This document shows positions 10,690-21,983 of a DNA stretch of 64,000 nt, piece after piece; positions within the stretch are counted from its first letter, which is position 1, and each line of letters opens with the position of its first letter. This stretch comes from Nectonema munidae (taxonomy: Eukaryota > Nematomorpha > Nectonematoida > Nectonematidae): NCBI GenBank assembly GCA_030549495.1, contig JAUIRK010000855.1:1002001-1066000 (forward strand). The letters are read 5' to 3'. Made by a program: the position numbers and the translations under genes. The notes below the pieces were generated by a model. The model was given only the letters and a program-made list of their open reading frames with translations. It had not been told where the DNA came from and did no database searches.

Positions 10690-11790
10690 AAGATTTTGTT
10701 CCATTAAAAATGGAAGACTCCACAAATTTTCCATCAAAGTGAATTGAATGATTTAGTTAGAAACTTGGGTCTTTCACAAGAATTCTCGGAACTTTTAGTT
10801 TCAAGGCTCAAATGGTAAAATCTTTTTTCATCGGATGTCATTTTTTATTGGTATCGTTCAAGAAAGAAATTTGGTTAATTTTTTGAACGAAAAAATACTT
10901 TAGTTTTTTGTAAAGATGTTCCAACATTGTCAAGAATGCCGAGTTTTTATAGATTCATCAAAAAACTTTTAAAAAAAAACAGTATTATTGCACAATGGAA
11001 ATCAACTTGCTTCAATCTCAGTAGAACATTCAGTTATAATGAAAGAGAATTTCCGAAATGTATCCATGCTCTTAGATAAAATTAAATATGGCTCTCATAA
11101 ATGGATGGTTTGCGCTGATTCTAAGACAATTTCAATGCTTCTTGAACCACAAGGAGGAAATACCATTGTTGTATGCTTTTGCGGGAGTGGGATAGATAGA
11201 GACTCTCTTTGCATTGAAAAAGAATGGGCCTAAGCGAACTTTTCTTCCCGGAATAAAAATCATTGTTAAAGCAAGATTAATCAAAGTAAATGAAGTTTTA
11301 CTTTCTCCGTTACATGTTAAACTTGGTTTTATGAAACAGTTTGTGGAAGCACTTTCTGAAGATTCAAATGGATTCCCATATTTAGTCAAAAAGTTTATAA
11401 AACATTTCATATGGAAAAATTAAAGAAGTTTTTGTTGGAAAGATGATGAATCCGAAAAAGTTTTGACTGATGTTTAAAAAATGCTTCGTCAAGTATAAAG
11501 AATGTCATCATAAATTTTTTAGGTAAACATTACCACACAAATTTCGAAGAAATTGTCTAAAATTATGGGATGTAAAATGAGCTTTAATCAAAGTTACATT
11601 TTTTACATTCACATTTATCTTATTTTCCAAACACTTTGGAAGATTTTAGAGAAGAACAAGCTGAAAGATCAGATTTGACCAAGATATGAAAGAAATAGAA
11701 AAAGATATCAAGGTAGGTGGAGGAGCATAAATATGATGGCAGATTATTGATGGATGTTACATCGCGAAACTTGTTCTCCCAAAATAAAAT
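10690..11790 (+). pseudogene. fossil transposon-related gene (invertebrate repeat family)
   Basis: Plus-strand remnant in several frames. Recognisable blocks, in order: VFIDSSKNF, VLLHNGNQLASISVEHSV, KWMVCADSKTISMLL, LSPLHVKLGFMKQFVEAL, MGCKMSFNQSY, then near 11690-11760 a K-R-Y-Q-G-R-W-like and MMADY block. This order (LLHNGN ... PLHIKLGLMK ... YQGRW ... MMADYCW) is one I know from multicopy genes of unknown function in hydra, insects and other invertebrates, which look like parts of mobile elements. The copy is broken in many places; about four open blocks survive, the two longest being 81 and 69 codons. The host element's ends were not found. Confidence 0.7.
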
Positions 11791-12303
11791 AAACATCTTG
11801 AAGTTGTTTTTTTTTTAAAAAAATTGAACTTTCATTTAACTTTATTTAGAAAAAAAAGCATATTTTTGTAATATATATTTTTAATTACCAGTTAGACTCT
11901 ATCTTGCTTTGAAAGTAGCGGTAAAACTAATTTTTATTATTATTACAACTATAAATTTTTAATTTTAATAAAACATTTAACTTCATTACTTATTTTCATA
12001 TTTCTGTTTTCATTAAAAATATTCAAAATTGAAAAGTCTCTATTTTTGAAATATTTCAAAATTAAATTATCCAAAATTTCTCACTTGATGAACATAAATT
12101 GTTTGGATTTTTTTTTAAAGAATATTCACCTGATAATATTTTTAAAACAACTTTTACAAATTAAAAAAAAACTTGAAATGTATTTATTATACTTTCAAAA
12201 AGTACAAAATATATTTAGAAATGAAATTTACAATAATAATGTGTCAGATGCCTTCTCTTTATTTAAGGATCATAGCTTTCAAATACATATTATTCTGCAA
12301 ATA
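11791..12303. other. AT-rich gap
   Basis: Very AT-rich; open stretches here are chance frames of Lys, Ile, Phe and Asn. Confidence 0.4.
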
Positions 12304-12684
12304 TCAACTGAAAGGGCATCCTAAATTCGAAAAATGCAGATAAAAATTAACCTTATTCTGATTAAACTGCTTGCAAATATAATGATCACCAATGTGCCCC
12401 TGGAAAGATAAAACATTGAAATATTCAGAAGTTTTGGAAATCTTTGATATTTTTTTCAAAGACTTCATCAGCTCAAATTTTACTGCGAGTGTTTTCATTT
12501 TTTCAAAAGGTATATAAAAAAGAGTTTGCAAAGTGACTTCAAAGATGCAATAATTGTTAAGATGAAGGCGTGTTGATGCAACGATATTGAAGGAGGAAAT
12601 AAAATAGGCAAGAGGACGACAAGCTCTTGGCAAGGCCAAATTTATTAATGGTCTGTTGTCCGCAAACTGCGATGCTACTACCAC
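12304..12684 (-). CDS. unrecognised 126-codon open frame
   Basis: Minus-strand open frame with less AT-biased composition than its surroundings (segments NRPLINLALPRACRPLAYF and SFQGHIGDHYICKQF). I do not recognise a family, and no splice partners or domains are evident. It sits between a transposon fossil and the 3' end of the ZYG11 gene, so it could be part of an unidentified repeat. Real coding status is doubtful. Confidence 0.2.
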   Translation of the reverse strand: MVVASQFADNRPLINLALPRACRPLAYFISSFNIVASTRLHLNNYCIFEVTLQTLFYIPFEKMKTLAVKFELMKSLKKISKISKTSEYFNVLSFQGHIGDHYICKQFNQNKVNFYLHFSNLGCPFS

Positions 12685-13113
12685 ATATGTTTATAAAGAT
12701 GTGCATACAATGGAGCTGAATATAGTGATGAAGGATTTCTTAATTTCTTGGCTTGCCCTATTAAATATAAAAATCGCATTTAATACATTATTATCAACAA
12801 CGTCATGTTAATGTTTTTTTAGTCTTTAAAATAAAACTATAAAAATAAAACAGAAAATTTTATATTATTTGGAGGGAGGGCTTATTTACTTAACATTCAA
12901 ACTACAGCATATTAGAAATTTAAGTCTATCTAACCCATATTCAGAGCATTTTGTATAAACTGGAGAAATCTGCTTGTTCCAGGTAACTTTTAATACAAAA
13001 TTTTCGGATGTCGTGCACATTTACCCATGCTTACATTTTGGACGGATTTGGAGTGGTGAATAGCGTGGCTATTTAGTCGAATGAAAGTTAATCACAAGAT
13101 TTGACAAAAATAA

Positions 13114-13119
13114 TTTAAT
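13114..13119 (-). promoter_or_regulatory. candidate polyadenylation signal ATTAAA
   Basis: ATTAAA on the minus strand about 57 bases past the ZYG11 stop; no AATAAA is closer. Confidence 0.4.
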
Positions 13120-13175
13120 TTCAAATATTGAATGAAGAATAACACAACAAGGCTGAAGAGCAAAGCATTATATGT

Positions 13176-15599
13176 CTAATTTTCGTCATCACCATTAGTG
13201 GCCTCCTGTACGCGATTCTGGGGATGAGAGGCTTGTTGGCTGGGGGTTGAGTGAGCTAAGTGATAGACATCGTTCGAAGCATCCAAGTAAGTCAGGAAGA
13301 GATGGCACGCGCTTTCAAGGTCTTTGCGGGAGTTCAGGAGCTCAATCTCCTCAAAGATGCCTTCGTTACGCATAAGTACAGTGTACTTGGGGGCATTAAT
13401 TTTGACGAGGTAGGTCAACGCCCACAGGGCCCACAGAACGGAGGCCGGAGGAGAATTGGGTAGAAGGAGGTGCCTGAAGGAGCGAAAAGTGCGGTACGTC
13501 ACGATCTCTTGAACGGTGGAAGTCCATTGGAGGACGGTGTGGGTCAGAACATCGGACAATTCCTGCCTGAGAGGCGACAACTCAGTTGAGCGTTCGTAAG
13601 CCACGATGTGGGCAGCGGAGGCACACGCAAAGTACGAGATGGGCAGGTAGTCCTTATGCATGAGAAGCTTGAGGTGATTGAAGAATTCTGGGAACGTGAA
13701 AAATGGGACAAGGTTTCTCACTTCTACGATGTTACTGAGTGAGCCAACAAACTTGGAAAGAATGAAGGGCTTGTCCGCGTATGATGAAAAGGCCTTTAGG
13801 TACAAATCGACGGCTCCCGCCTCCACAATGTTGTGGCAGGTGAAAGGGCTTTCGTCGGATAAGTTCCAGAGAACGGCCATCGAAAAGACAACAACCTCAT
13901 CAGTGAGGCAGAGGGAGACGCGAGGCTTTAAAAGTGAGAAGATGTAGCTGATGTAGGATGGTTTGGCGCCGAGATCTTGGATTTTGGAGTTGTCTATGCG
14001 GGTTGCCAAGTACTGGATGATGAAGAGGGGTTTGACGACGAACCAGTAGTTGTTCAACTCGTAGGGCTGGGAAACTATACACAACCAATCAAAAATGAGT
14101 TGAGCGAATGTGAAGCAGTCAAACTGTGTGGCGTAGTGAATTATGTTAGTGTCGTGAGCGAATAAAATGATCTCCTGAGAAATGTGAGCGTCGTAGAGGT
14201 AGCGTGACTCCAGAATGGCAATGAGTACGGCCATGATTTCGTCGAGAAGATGTGAGGGGTATTGGCTGACGTTTTGTAAGGATATGCACGACTCAAAAAT
14301 ATCCAACGCCTTTTGAGAAAAGGAGTAATGAGTATTTAGATAGCGCCTGGTCGAATCACAAACACTGGACAAGATGTCTGCATTAATGATATTCTTGGAT
14401 ACCACCGTATTGAAGCATTCAAGAATGATGAGGGGAAGAGAAGAATACTGTTGAAAGGAAGTCAAAATCTGAGTGACATCATTCTCTCCTGTCACAACTA
14501 AGTCAGATTTGTGAGTGCCATAATTCTTACAAGCGGATAAAATGGCGGGGGAGGATGAATCGGGAGATGCAAAAAGACCCAAAAATTTGAGGACGGGAAA
14601 TTTGTTGCTTTTCAGAATGTAGAGCAAGGTTTGAGAAGTCAAGAAAGTCACGCTTCCAGAAATGTCAAGAAAGCGGATGCAAGGAAGGTGGCAGGAAGTG
14701 AGGAATCTGTAGAAGGGACAATTTGAGTGCGATTTTAGAGAACTTTTGTTTCGATTCACGATCAAATCCTCCTCCAAGAGGTCAAGAGAACAAAGTGAGG
14801 TGAGTGAACTGATGCTGAGTAACTGTTGGGGGTTTAAGTAGGTCTTGTTGTTGTGCAGAACAAGATGTTGGAGAGAGTGAGCAAAGTGAGGCAAAAAGCT
14901 GAAATGAGTGAGAGACGTGTTTGACAGATTCAAAAATTTCAAACGGGTAGGGGCAGGAAAAACAGAAGAACAGAAAAGGGTATGTGCTTCTGCATCGCAT
15001 AGGGGCGAGCAAGAAAGGTCTAGATGAGCCAAGTTGGCGAAGGAAGCAGAAAAACTCGAGCACACTTCTCTTTTGAAGTCGTTTTGTTCGTTGAGAGATA
15101 AGGGCATCTCGCCCCATAAATCATTACGAAGATGATCGGAGTCGGAATCATGGCGCGACGATTTGATAGCAAGAGAGTGCATGTTTTCGCTGTATTTTCT
15201 ACTTCTCAGTAACTGGAGAAATAGAGAGGAAGAGATTTGAGAACTCCGGCTTATATTGATGTGTAGGGTGATGAGAGGATATTTTGAAATTTCATTCAGA
15301 GAATGTGACCTAAGAAACTCGGAATCATGCAGACACATATGTGACAGTGGAAAATGGTGAGGAGGCAGAAGATAAAAAAGTTGGTAGGATGAATGCACAA
15401 TTGGCTTGGCTTTTCGAAATAAGCGATCACTGATGTCAGGGGATAGAGGAGAGGTCTGGCTGCACAAGGCAAAATTCTCTTCAAAGAATGTAGAGAGCGA
15501 CTTTGCTTGCTCTTCATCAATGATAAATCCACTTTCAAAAAAAGTTTTGATCTTCTCAGTGATTAAGCTTAACACAATTTCAGTCAGGGAGGCAACCAT
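13176..15599 (-). CDS. zyg11: ZYG11 family Cul2 ubiquitin ligase substrate receptor
   Basis: A single-exon frame of 807 residues, close to the size of human ZYG11B and ZER1 (roughly 740-770). ZYG11 proteins are substrate receptors of Cullin-2 E3 ligases and bind N-terminal glycine degrons through their armadillo part. Residues about 100-345 show leucine-rich repeats (LAHLDLSCSPL, LKFLNLSNTSLTHF, LQHLVLHNN, IRFLDISG, LKFLGLF), and about 360-770 an armadillo-like helical region with the family hallmark AVLWNLSDESP, then SLSNIVEVRNLVP, ALWALTYLV and APKYTVLM. Trp578, Asp582, Asn623 and Glu626 fall where the glycine-degron pocket residues lie in human ZYG11B, with the same spacing. The ATG is fixed by an in-frame TAA directly before it. 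The acidic C-terminus ends GDDEN. No intron is needed, unlike the other two large genes here. ZYG11 versus ZER1 cannot be settled fully without a tree. Confidence 0.93.
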   Translation of the reverse strand: MVASLTEIVLSLITEKIKTFFESGFIIDEEQAKSLSTFFEENFALCSQTSPLSPDISDRLFRKAKPIVHSSYQLFYLLPPHHFPLSHMCLHDSEFLRSHSLNEISKYPLITLHINISRSSQISSSLFLQLLRSRKYSENMHSLAIKSSRHDSDSDHLRNDLWGEMPLSLNEQNDFKREVCSSFSASFANLAHLDLSCSPLCDAEAHTLFCSSVFPAPTRLKFLNLSNTSLTHFSFLPHFAHSLQHLVLHNNKTYLNPQQLLSISSLTSLCSLDLLEEDLIVNRNKSSLKSHSNCPFYRFLTSCHLPCIRFLDISGSVTFLTSQTLLYILKSNKFPVLKFLGLFASPDSSSPAILSACKNYGTHKSDLVVTGENDVTQILTSFQQYSSLPLIILECFNTVVSKNIINADILSSVCDSTRRYLNTHYSFSQKALDIFESCISLQNVSQYPSHLLDEIMAVLIAILESRYLYDAHISQEIILFAHDTNIIHYATQFDCFTFAQLIFDWLCIVSQPYELNNYWFVVKPLFIIQYLATRIDNSKIQDLGAKPSYISYIFSLLKPRVSLCLTDEVVVFSMAVLWNLSDESPFTCHNIVEAGAVDLYLKAFSSYADKPFILSKFVGSLSNIVEVRNLVPFFTFPEFFNHLKLLMHKDYLPISYFACASAAHIVAYERSTELSPLRQELSDVLTHTVLQWTSTVQEIVTYRTFRSFRHLLLPNSPPASVLWALWALTYLVKINAPKYTVLMRNEGIFEEIELLNSRKDLESACHLFLTYLDASNDVYHLAHSTPSQQASHPQNRVQEATNGDDEN

Positions 15600-15604
15600 T
15601 TAAG

Positions 15605-16252
15605 CTCACACGTGCAATCTAAAAATGTTAATCACTACAGTACTATAAAAAAATGACAATCCTTACTTCTATCAATTCATCAATAGACAATCATATCAAA
15701 ACATCATTTTCAAAGTTTAATAAACACTTTTTTCATCCGATTACTTAAAATTTTATATCTTCTAAAAACATCATTTTCACCCAGCTTGTCAAATTTCAAC
15801 TTACTTGATGACTGCTAACGCATTTTTAAATGTATAATTTTAAATATTCACATATATAAGTAGTTTGGCAAAGTTTTTCTGTGTCTCCCCGTTGGCTTGG
15901 TCCCATCTTTCAAAAGCAAGTTAGATCTGAGAATGAACATTCAAATGCTATTAATGCAAAGTATACTTTTGAAAATAGTATTAATTGTCCAAATGGCACA
16001 TGTGTTAAGATAGCTAGAATGGGAAGTAAATGTATTATGTTAACCCTTCGAATAGCACGATTTTGAAGTCAGATCATCTGCTTTCTATTTCAATAACCTT
16101 TTATACATTTAAAGAAAATGAAATTCATTTCTTGCGTAACTGGTATCCTCAAAGGGTAGATAAAATATCATTATCTAAAATTTATGTGAAATAATATCAT
16201 ATTTGATAAATAGTAAGGTTATCAATGCATAAAAGAAAAATAAAAACATTTA
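15605..16252. other. upstream region of ZYG11
   Basis: No gene. AT-rich sequence directly upstream of the minus-strand ZYG11 start; a promoter is expected here but no motif can be singled out. Confidence 0.4.
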
Positions 16253-17405
16253 CAGTGATGATTGGTTAATCCGACATCTACGGTTACAGAATTGAGGTCG
16301 GATTAAGAAATGTCGTATTAAAAAATTTTACATTCAAAATTTCAAACAAAAATAAATTTTTAAACAATTGAAAATTTTATTGAAATTTATACTAAAAACT
16401 TCTCTATACTAACTTGTTTCATTATTTTTTCACTTGATTTAAAATTAAAGATGAAACGTCTAAAAATAGGGAGAAATCTTCATTTTTTCACAAAATTTTA
16501 TTGCTCCACTTAAATAAGACCGCATGTGTCGGAGGCTCTGTATCAGAGTCTGATTCATCATTTTCAATACTAAAAGAACTACCACAGTTTCTTTCTTCGG
16601 CTGAAGCAAGAATTTTTTTATCTGCTAAATTTCTTGTTGTTTCAACTTAATTTTCAACCTCTATATAATTTTTACTTGTCATAATAGATCCTGGCAACTG
16701 TTGCATTAAAGTTTCTAAATCTTCTACCGTTCCTCTTTCTTTTGGATCAGGTGAATATCCTTTGTTCACTTCTACATCGGATCTATTTGAAAAATTCCCA
16801 CATGACGAAAGCAATTTTCAATAGTCTGAGGTGAAACACTATTCCATGCTATAGATATAAAATTTATTGCTTGTCTTATGTTCAAACTTTATGGCATTTC
16901 ATCCTCGATTTATCGCAAAAAATGTTTAACAATTTTCTTACGATAAAATACTTTAAATGTCCGTATAGTGTCTGCGTCAATAGATTGAGTATAAACTGTA
17001 GTATTAGGCAGCAAAAACTTTGGTTCTATGTTTGACAATTCAAGCTTAAGATGACAAGCAGCTTGCAAACAAAAAATTATTTAAACACAAATCTCAAATA
17101 TTTTTTGTAATTAGTATAATAATAGAATCTATAATAAAATTATAGATTAAAATATAAATCTAAAAATATAATAATAATTTAAATAATAATAATCTATAAT
17201 ATTAAACTTAAAGAATTTTGAAAAGTCGGATAAAAAGTAATCTATATAGGTTAGTGGTATATACATGGAATTAAAAAGTATGTCGTAGTCCGAATCAAAA
17301 TGTGCCGGATTAATAAATTAAGAGATACAAAAATAGTGAATGGACCTTATTATTTACAAAAAAAGTGTCGGATCGCATTAAGAAGTTTCTAGAAAAGCAT
17401 CACTG
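16253..17405 (-). mobile_element. internally deleted pogo/Tigger transposon
   Basis: Both ends are CAGTGATG in inverted orientation (16253 on the plus strand; inverse at 17398-17405) and are flanked by TA (16251-16252 and 17406-17407), the target of pogo/mariner elements. Longer subterminal similarity includes atccgacat on the left and gatccgacac on the inverse of the right. On the minus strand from about 17070 to 16690 the C-terminal end of a pogo-type DDE transposase can be read: LPNTTVYTQSIDADTIRTF resembles the family's LPPNTTS-x-x-QPLDQGVI-x-x-F block, followed by AWNSVSPQTIENCF. It contains stops and lacks the DNA-binding part, so it is a dead internal-deletion derivative of 1153 bases. 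Confidence 0.85.
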
Positions 17406-17407
17406 TA

Positions 17408-20400
17408 TATTAAAAAATTTTCTGAAGAAGAATAAATTCAACTAAAATGATGATTCATAAGCTTGTTGATTTTTTAAATTAAAAATGCGTAATTTGATTT
17501 TTTACAAGAATGTTATTTTCTAATGGAAAATAGGCTAAGAAAACGATGCTGTGAAAAATCACAATTTAAAGAAAAGAGTAAGAAAATTGTATTGTATTGA
17601 AGTCAAGTTTTATAGTTCTATCCCAAAATAAATAAACAAATTAAATATTTAAACTAAAGAGCATACAAAGGCCATTTCAAAAACAAGCTGCCATCAATCA
17701 TTGATGCCCTTTGGTTTCAAGGAAAAATTTAATGTTTGTATCTTAGAATTACAATTTTTAAAGGTTTAGGACGCTTTAAACAGAAGCACAAAAAATATGG
17801 CAAAAAATACGTTGAATATTTGTTGAAAAATGTGAATTCAAAAAACCCTTTGAGACATTGGTTTTCTAACTTATGCTTTCTTTCTTAATGAACTGGTATC
17901 TTATTGTCTGAAAGGGTTATGTGAAAACTATTTTTAAATCAAAATACAAAATAAAATTAAAGCAACGATTCTAGAGGGCATGACTTAAACCTAAACCATG
18001 TTATATTCATCAAATGTCAAGCAATAAAACAATATAATCAAGTGAAAAATAACTTGCTTGTAGATCATGAGTCTCTTATTCAGAAAAATTATAATTTAAC
18101 TACATTATCCAGAAAATTATTTTTTTATAGCTGAAAAATCTCAAAAGTTTTATTTTTTCATTCATTTCTATTGTATCGATACACAAAACAATTTCTATTC
18201 GAAGAAAATAATTACAACTATGAAAATGAAATTAAAAAAATTTTGGTTTAAAAAGTCTGAAATTTATATTCAAAAAATACACTGAAGAATTTAGAAATAT
18301 ATAGAAGGGCACTCAGATTTTCTATTTTCAAAAATTTTGCCTAACATTTTTATAAAAATTGGATCATGAAATTTAAATAATTAAACTAGTAAACAAGATA
18401 TTTTTATTTGCCAAACGGTTCTAGAGGTTCTAGAGCTTGGATTTTATTAAACCAAGTGTTTGAGATAATTATCTTCTATATTATCATACTCATCTAGCTC
18501 TCTATTTATCTCTAAGAAATTGTACGCTAAATTTCCTTATTTGCTATTTTAGTTTGTATACTCAAATTACGACAACTAGTTTAGCCAGAGTTTTTAAATA
18601 CATGTCACTACTCTCGTTTTGGCCTAGAGACTTCCGATTTTTCACCTTCTCTCCGCATTAAATATTTACCTAACGGATTTTTAAAAATATTATTTATATA
18701 ACAAAGTTAAAATTCATGTGAGGACATAGATGACCAATAGTCACAGGATTAGAGTCCATTTTATAGTTAAGGGACAATTCGGCACAGGATACTTAAGCTT
18801 TCATAATGTCTATATATTTCAAAGCCGAGACTGAAGTTGTATTTTGTATATTGACGGGACTGCTTAAACATATTTTACTTTTGCCACTTAGTTATGCATT
18901 CTTTGAGAGAGATTAAATGTGATTTTCAAGGTCTTAAAAACTTCGGGGACTAATTTAAGATAAAATCTTAACAGAGTCATATAACAAGTATTTATACCGA
19001 TAGTAGAGTGAGTAACAAGAAACAATTTGAGCCTTTCATTACCAGAAAAACAAGACGATATTTATTAAAAAGCAGAAGATTCATATACAAAACAATTTGA
19101 AAAAGCAGACAAAGGTAAAATTGTTTATGTATCATATATTATACACTGGTCACGAAAGGGTTTTAATGTGAGCTTGTTGCTTCAAAGATCAATATCTAGA
19201 AGCACGGCAAATGGGAACCCATCAAGAGTCTGGTACACAATGCTAAAAATACCAAGAATTTTACCAAGACAACAAAATCTGAAAAGCACGGAGATGAGTG
19301 AATCCGTAGGAGAAAATAGTTGAATTTTTAGTTATTTTTTTAAATGAAATTATATTAATGTTATTTTTTCTATTTACTATTTAATAAGTGGGTGTCTTTT
19401 AATCCCAAAACACCTAAAGCGTGAATTTCAAATGCGATTATTACAAATATGATTTTAAATTGTTCGAATCGATTTTTTTTTTCGCTTTTAAATTTAACTT
19501 TTTTAAAAATATTAAAAGTGGTTATTAAAGTATTTTATCATTTAGAAATTGGCATCGTTTTACATTTTCGTAATCAACATGTTTTGATAAGTTTTAAAAG
19601 TATAAATTGATTGAACTTGGATTTTTTCCTATAATCTCCATGTTTCTCAGAAATTTCAGGAAAATAAAATATTACACAAATATCATTGGGTGTATATTCA
19701 CATACACGTGGCAAATTAACGTGTAATAATATAGGAAATGTTAAAGCATAAAATGTTAAATGTTTTTTTAATTAAAGAATGTTCGGATTTATTTGTGATA
19801 ACGCCTTTTTTGCTTGATGCACTTCTCCTGATTTTTGTTTATCAAATGCTGGCGTGTATGCAAAGGTAATACTTTTTAGATTAATTTTTTCAGCCATAAC
19901 ATAAAATACTGAAGCCATTTTTAGGGCTACATCTTTCTCATTTTTAACTTATTTTTTGTCCTATCTGTTTGTTATAATTTATTTGTATACATCTTTTTTA
20001 TCAAATGAATAATTGAAGCTGCAAATGAAAGAAGAGCTTTTCTAAACCTGATATTGATGAAGTGACTGTTAAACAAAATTCAAGACAAAAATGTAATATA
20101 TTTTGCAGATAATTCTTCTTCAAAGGACACTTAGCATATCTTTTCACTCAAAAAGTGGTTGTTTACGATACGTTACGTTTCGAAATTTTATTACCGCTCG
20201 ATAGTTTTTTTTTGTAAAATTTATGGTTCCCAGTTACGTACGAAAAAATTTTATTTCCTAATAATATCCAAGTTCGGTACGACTTTGATTTTGGTACTTT
20301 TTTTTTTATCGAACCTTTGATTTGTAAATAAATTTATTAATTTAAAGACCACTACTCTTGTTTCATTGATTTACATAAATTTTTTGTAAGAATCATGTGA

Positions 20401-21861
20401 TATACATAATCTATAAAAAATATCATGTTTCCTAATCCATGAAGGGTTTTATCATTTCTTGTATCACTCAAGTGAGCGTTGAAAGAACTTTTTACAGAGG
20501 CTAAAAGACCAAATAGATAAAGCATTCTTTTCATTACGGTGTAATAATTGAATTTTGAATAAACTTTTTTAAAATTTATCCAATTTTATATGAATTTTTA
20601 TTTCACTGAATATCAAGTTTGATGTTTCTTTCATTTTGCTTAAGACATTATGTTAAATCAAATAAAGTCATCTAAACGAGTAATATAAAATTATTGATGA
20701 AAATAAAAAATATTATAAATATGCATTTATTGAACTAAAGAATATTGAAAGCATTTATTTTCAAGGTAAAAAACCTGAAAAGAATCTTCATTGCGTTTTT
20801 TGCTTCAAACATTTTTTTTCAAAATTTCGATATGTTTCATAAATATCGAGTTTTATTTTCTGATATGATTTTACCGTACGTCGTGAATGTGAAGTAAAAC
20901 TTCCGAAATTTCTTCTCAAACCTTGTCACTGCTCTTGACACCAATTCTTGATCGATTATTCCGTGATTTATGTGATATAGTGAATTTAACTTTATAGTGA
21001 TTTTGAAGACCCTCTCACTTTCCCTTAGTATAAATCTTATCCACTAAGAACGCTTTGGCTTGGGTTTGCATGAGCAGCTATCCTCAATAAGACTTCGGAT
21101 TGCCATAAACATAAATGTAGATTTTGAACATGAAAAACAAAAATCAAAACGTGTCATCAAGATAAACATATGAAACCTGAATTTCATTTTAAAATTAACC
21201 GACCTGTGGTCATTCAATCACCTACCGTCTTCGGTATACCTTATTTTTTTAGAGAGAGAATGAGATTTTTTTTACTGACAACTTTTTTTCTATCACATGC
21301 GTAAAATCCAACCTGTGGCCATGGTGACTTAAGTATCATTTAACATATGGCCGTTTGACCAGAAACCATTGCCTCTTTCTTGTGGTATGGAGCAGTTCCA
21401 CGGTGTTACTCTGAGACAGCGTTATTTTCACATTTCACAAAGATGCATATAACAGGCGTATATTTTAGTTGATCAGAACAAACTTTTATTTCAATTTTGC
21501 TACTGTTACATTCGTTTAGAAAAAAACAATTTCAAGTATTTTTAAATTTGACCTAAAATTAAAAAATTTGGGAACATCATATTTCAACAATGACTCCTCA
21601 GAATTTAATCAGTGGTCTGGCAAGATCATGAGAGACAACAAAAAGGAATGATGGAATGTATAGAAAGTATATGTAGCATAAAAAGTATAGCGTTTGCCAA
21701 ACATACTTTATACTTAAATACATCGTTATGCTTGATTTTGATGAACTCGAGAAAAGCAATTTATTAAACAAAAAAATTTTCCCCCCTAATTTTCTCTCGT
21801 TTGAACGATGGTTTCATCTTGAAGCAAACACTTCAAAATTTTACAGGATTGATAAAATAAA
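17408..21861. other. 4.4 kb intergenic AT-rich DNA
   Basis: No gene recognised. Open stretches are short and AT-driven. A small direct repeat (ggttctagaggttctagag) lies at 18418-18436. Sequence tacgttacgtttcga at about 20168-20182 recurs near 48840, hinting at a further low-copy repeat. Confidence 0.4.
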
Positions 21862-21871
21862 TTTATTTATT
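21862..21871 (-). promoter_or_regulatory. overlapping AATAAA polyadenylation signals
   Basis: Two overlapping AATAAA hexamers on the minus strand about 115 bases beyond the stop of the HOOK/Girdin-like gene, the likely 3' end of its transcript. Confidence 0.6.
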
Positions 21872-21983
21872 CTTCTTCAAAAAAAACATTTGTAATAATA
21901 AAAAGAAAAGGTGTTTGCGAATTTTGAAATGCTTGCACAAAAGAAAATAAAACGGCGAAACTGTAGCATTTGCAAACTCAAGT

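Noticed and set aside
20352-20534. Minus-strand frame resembling a hAT C-terminal region
   Set aside because: The spacing of the Ser/Glu-Arg-Phe-Ser motif does not fit, and no other hAT motif lies nearby.
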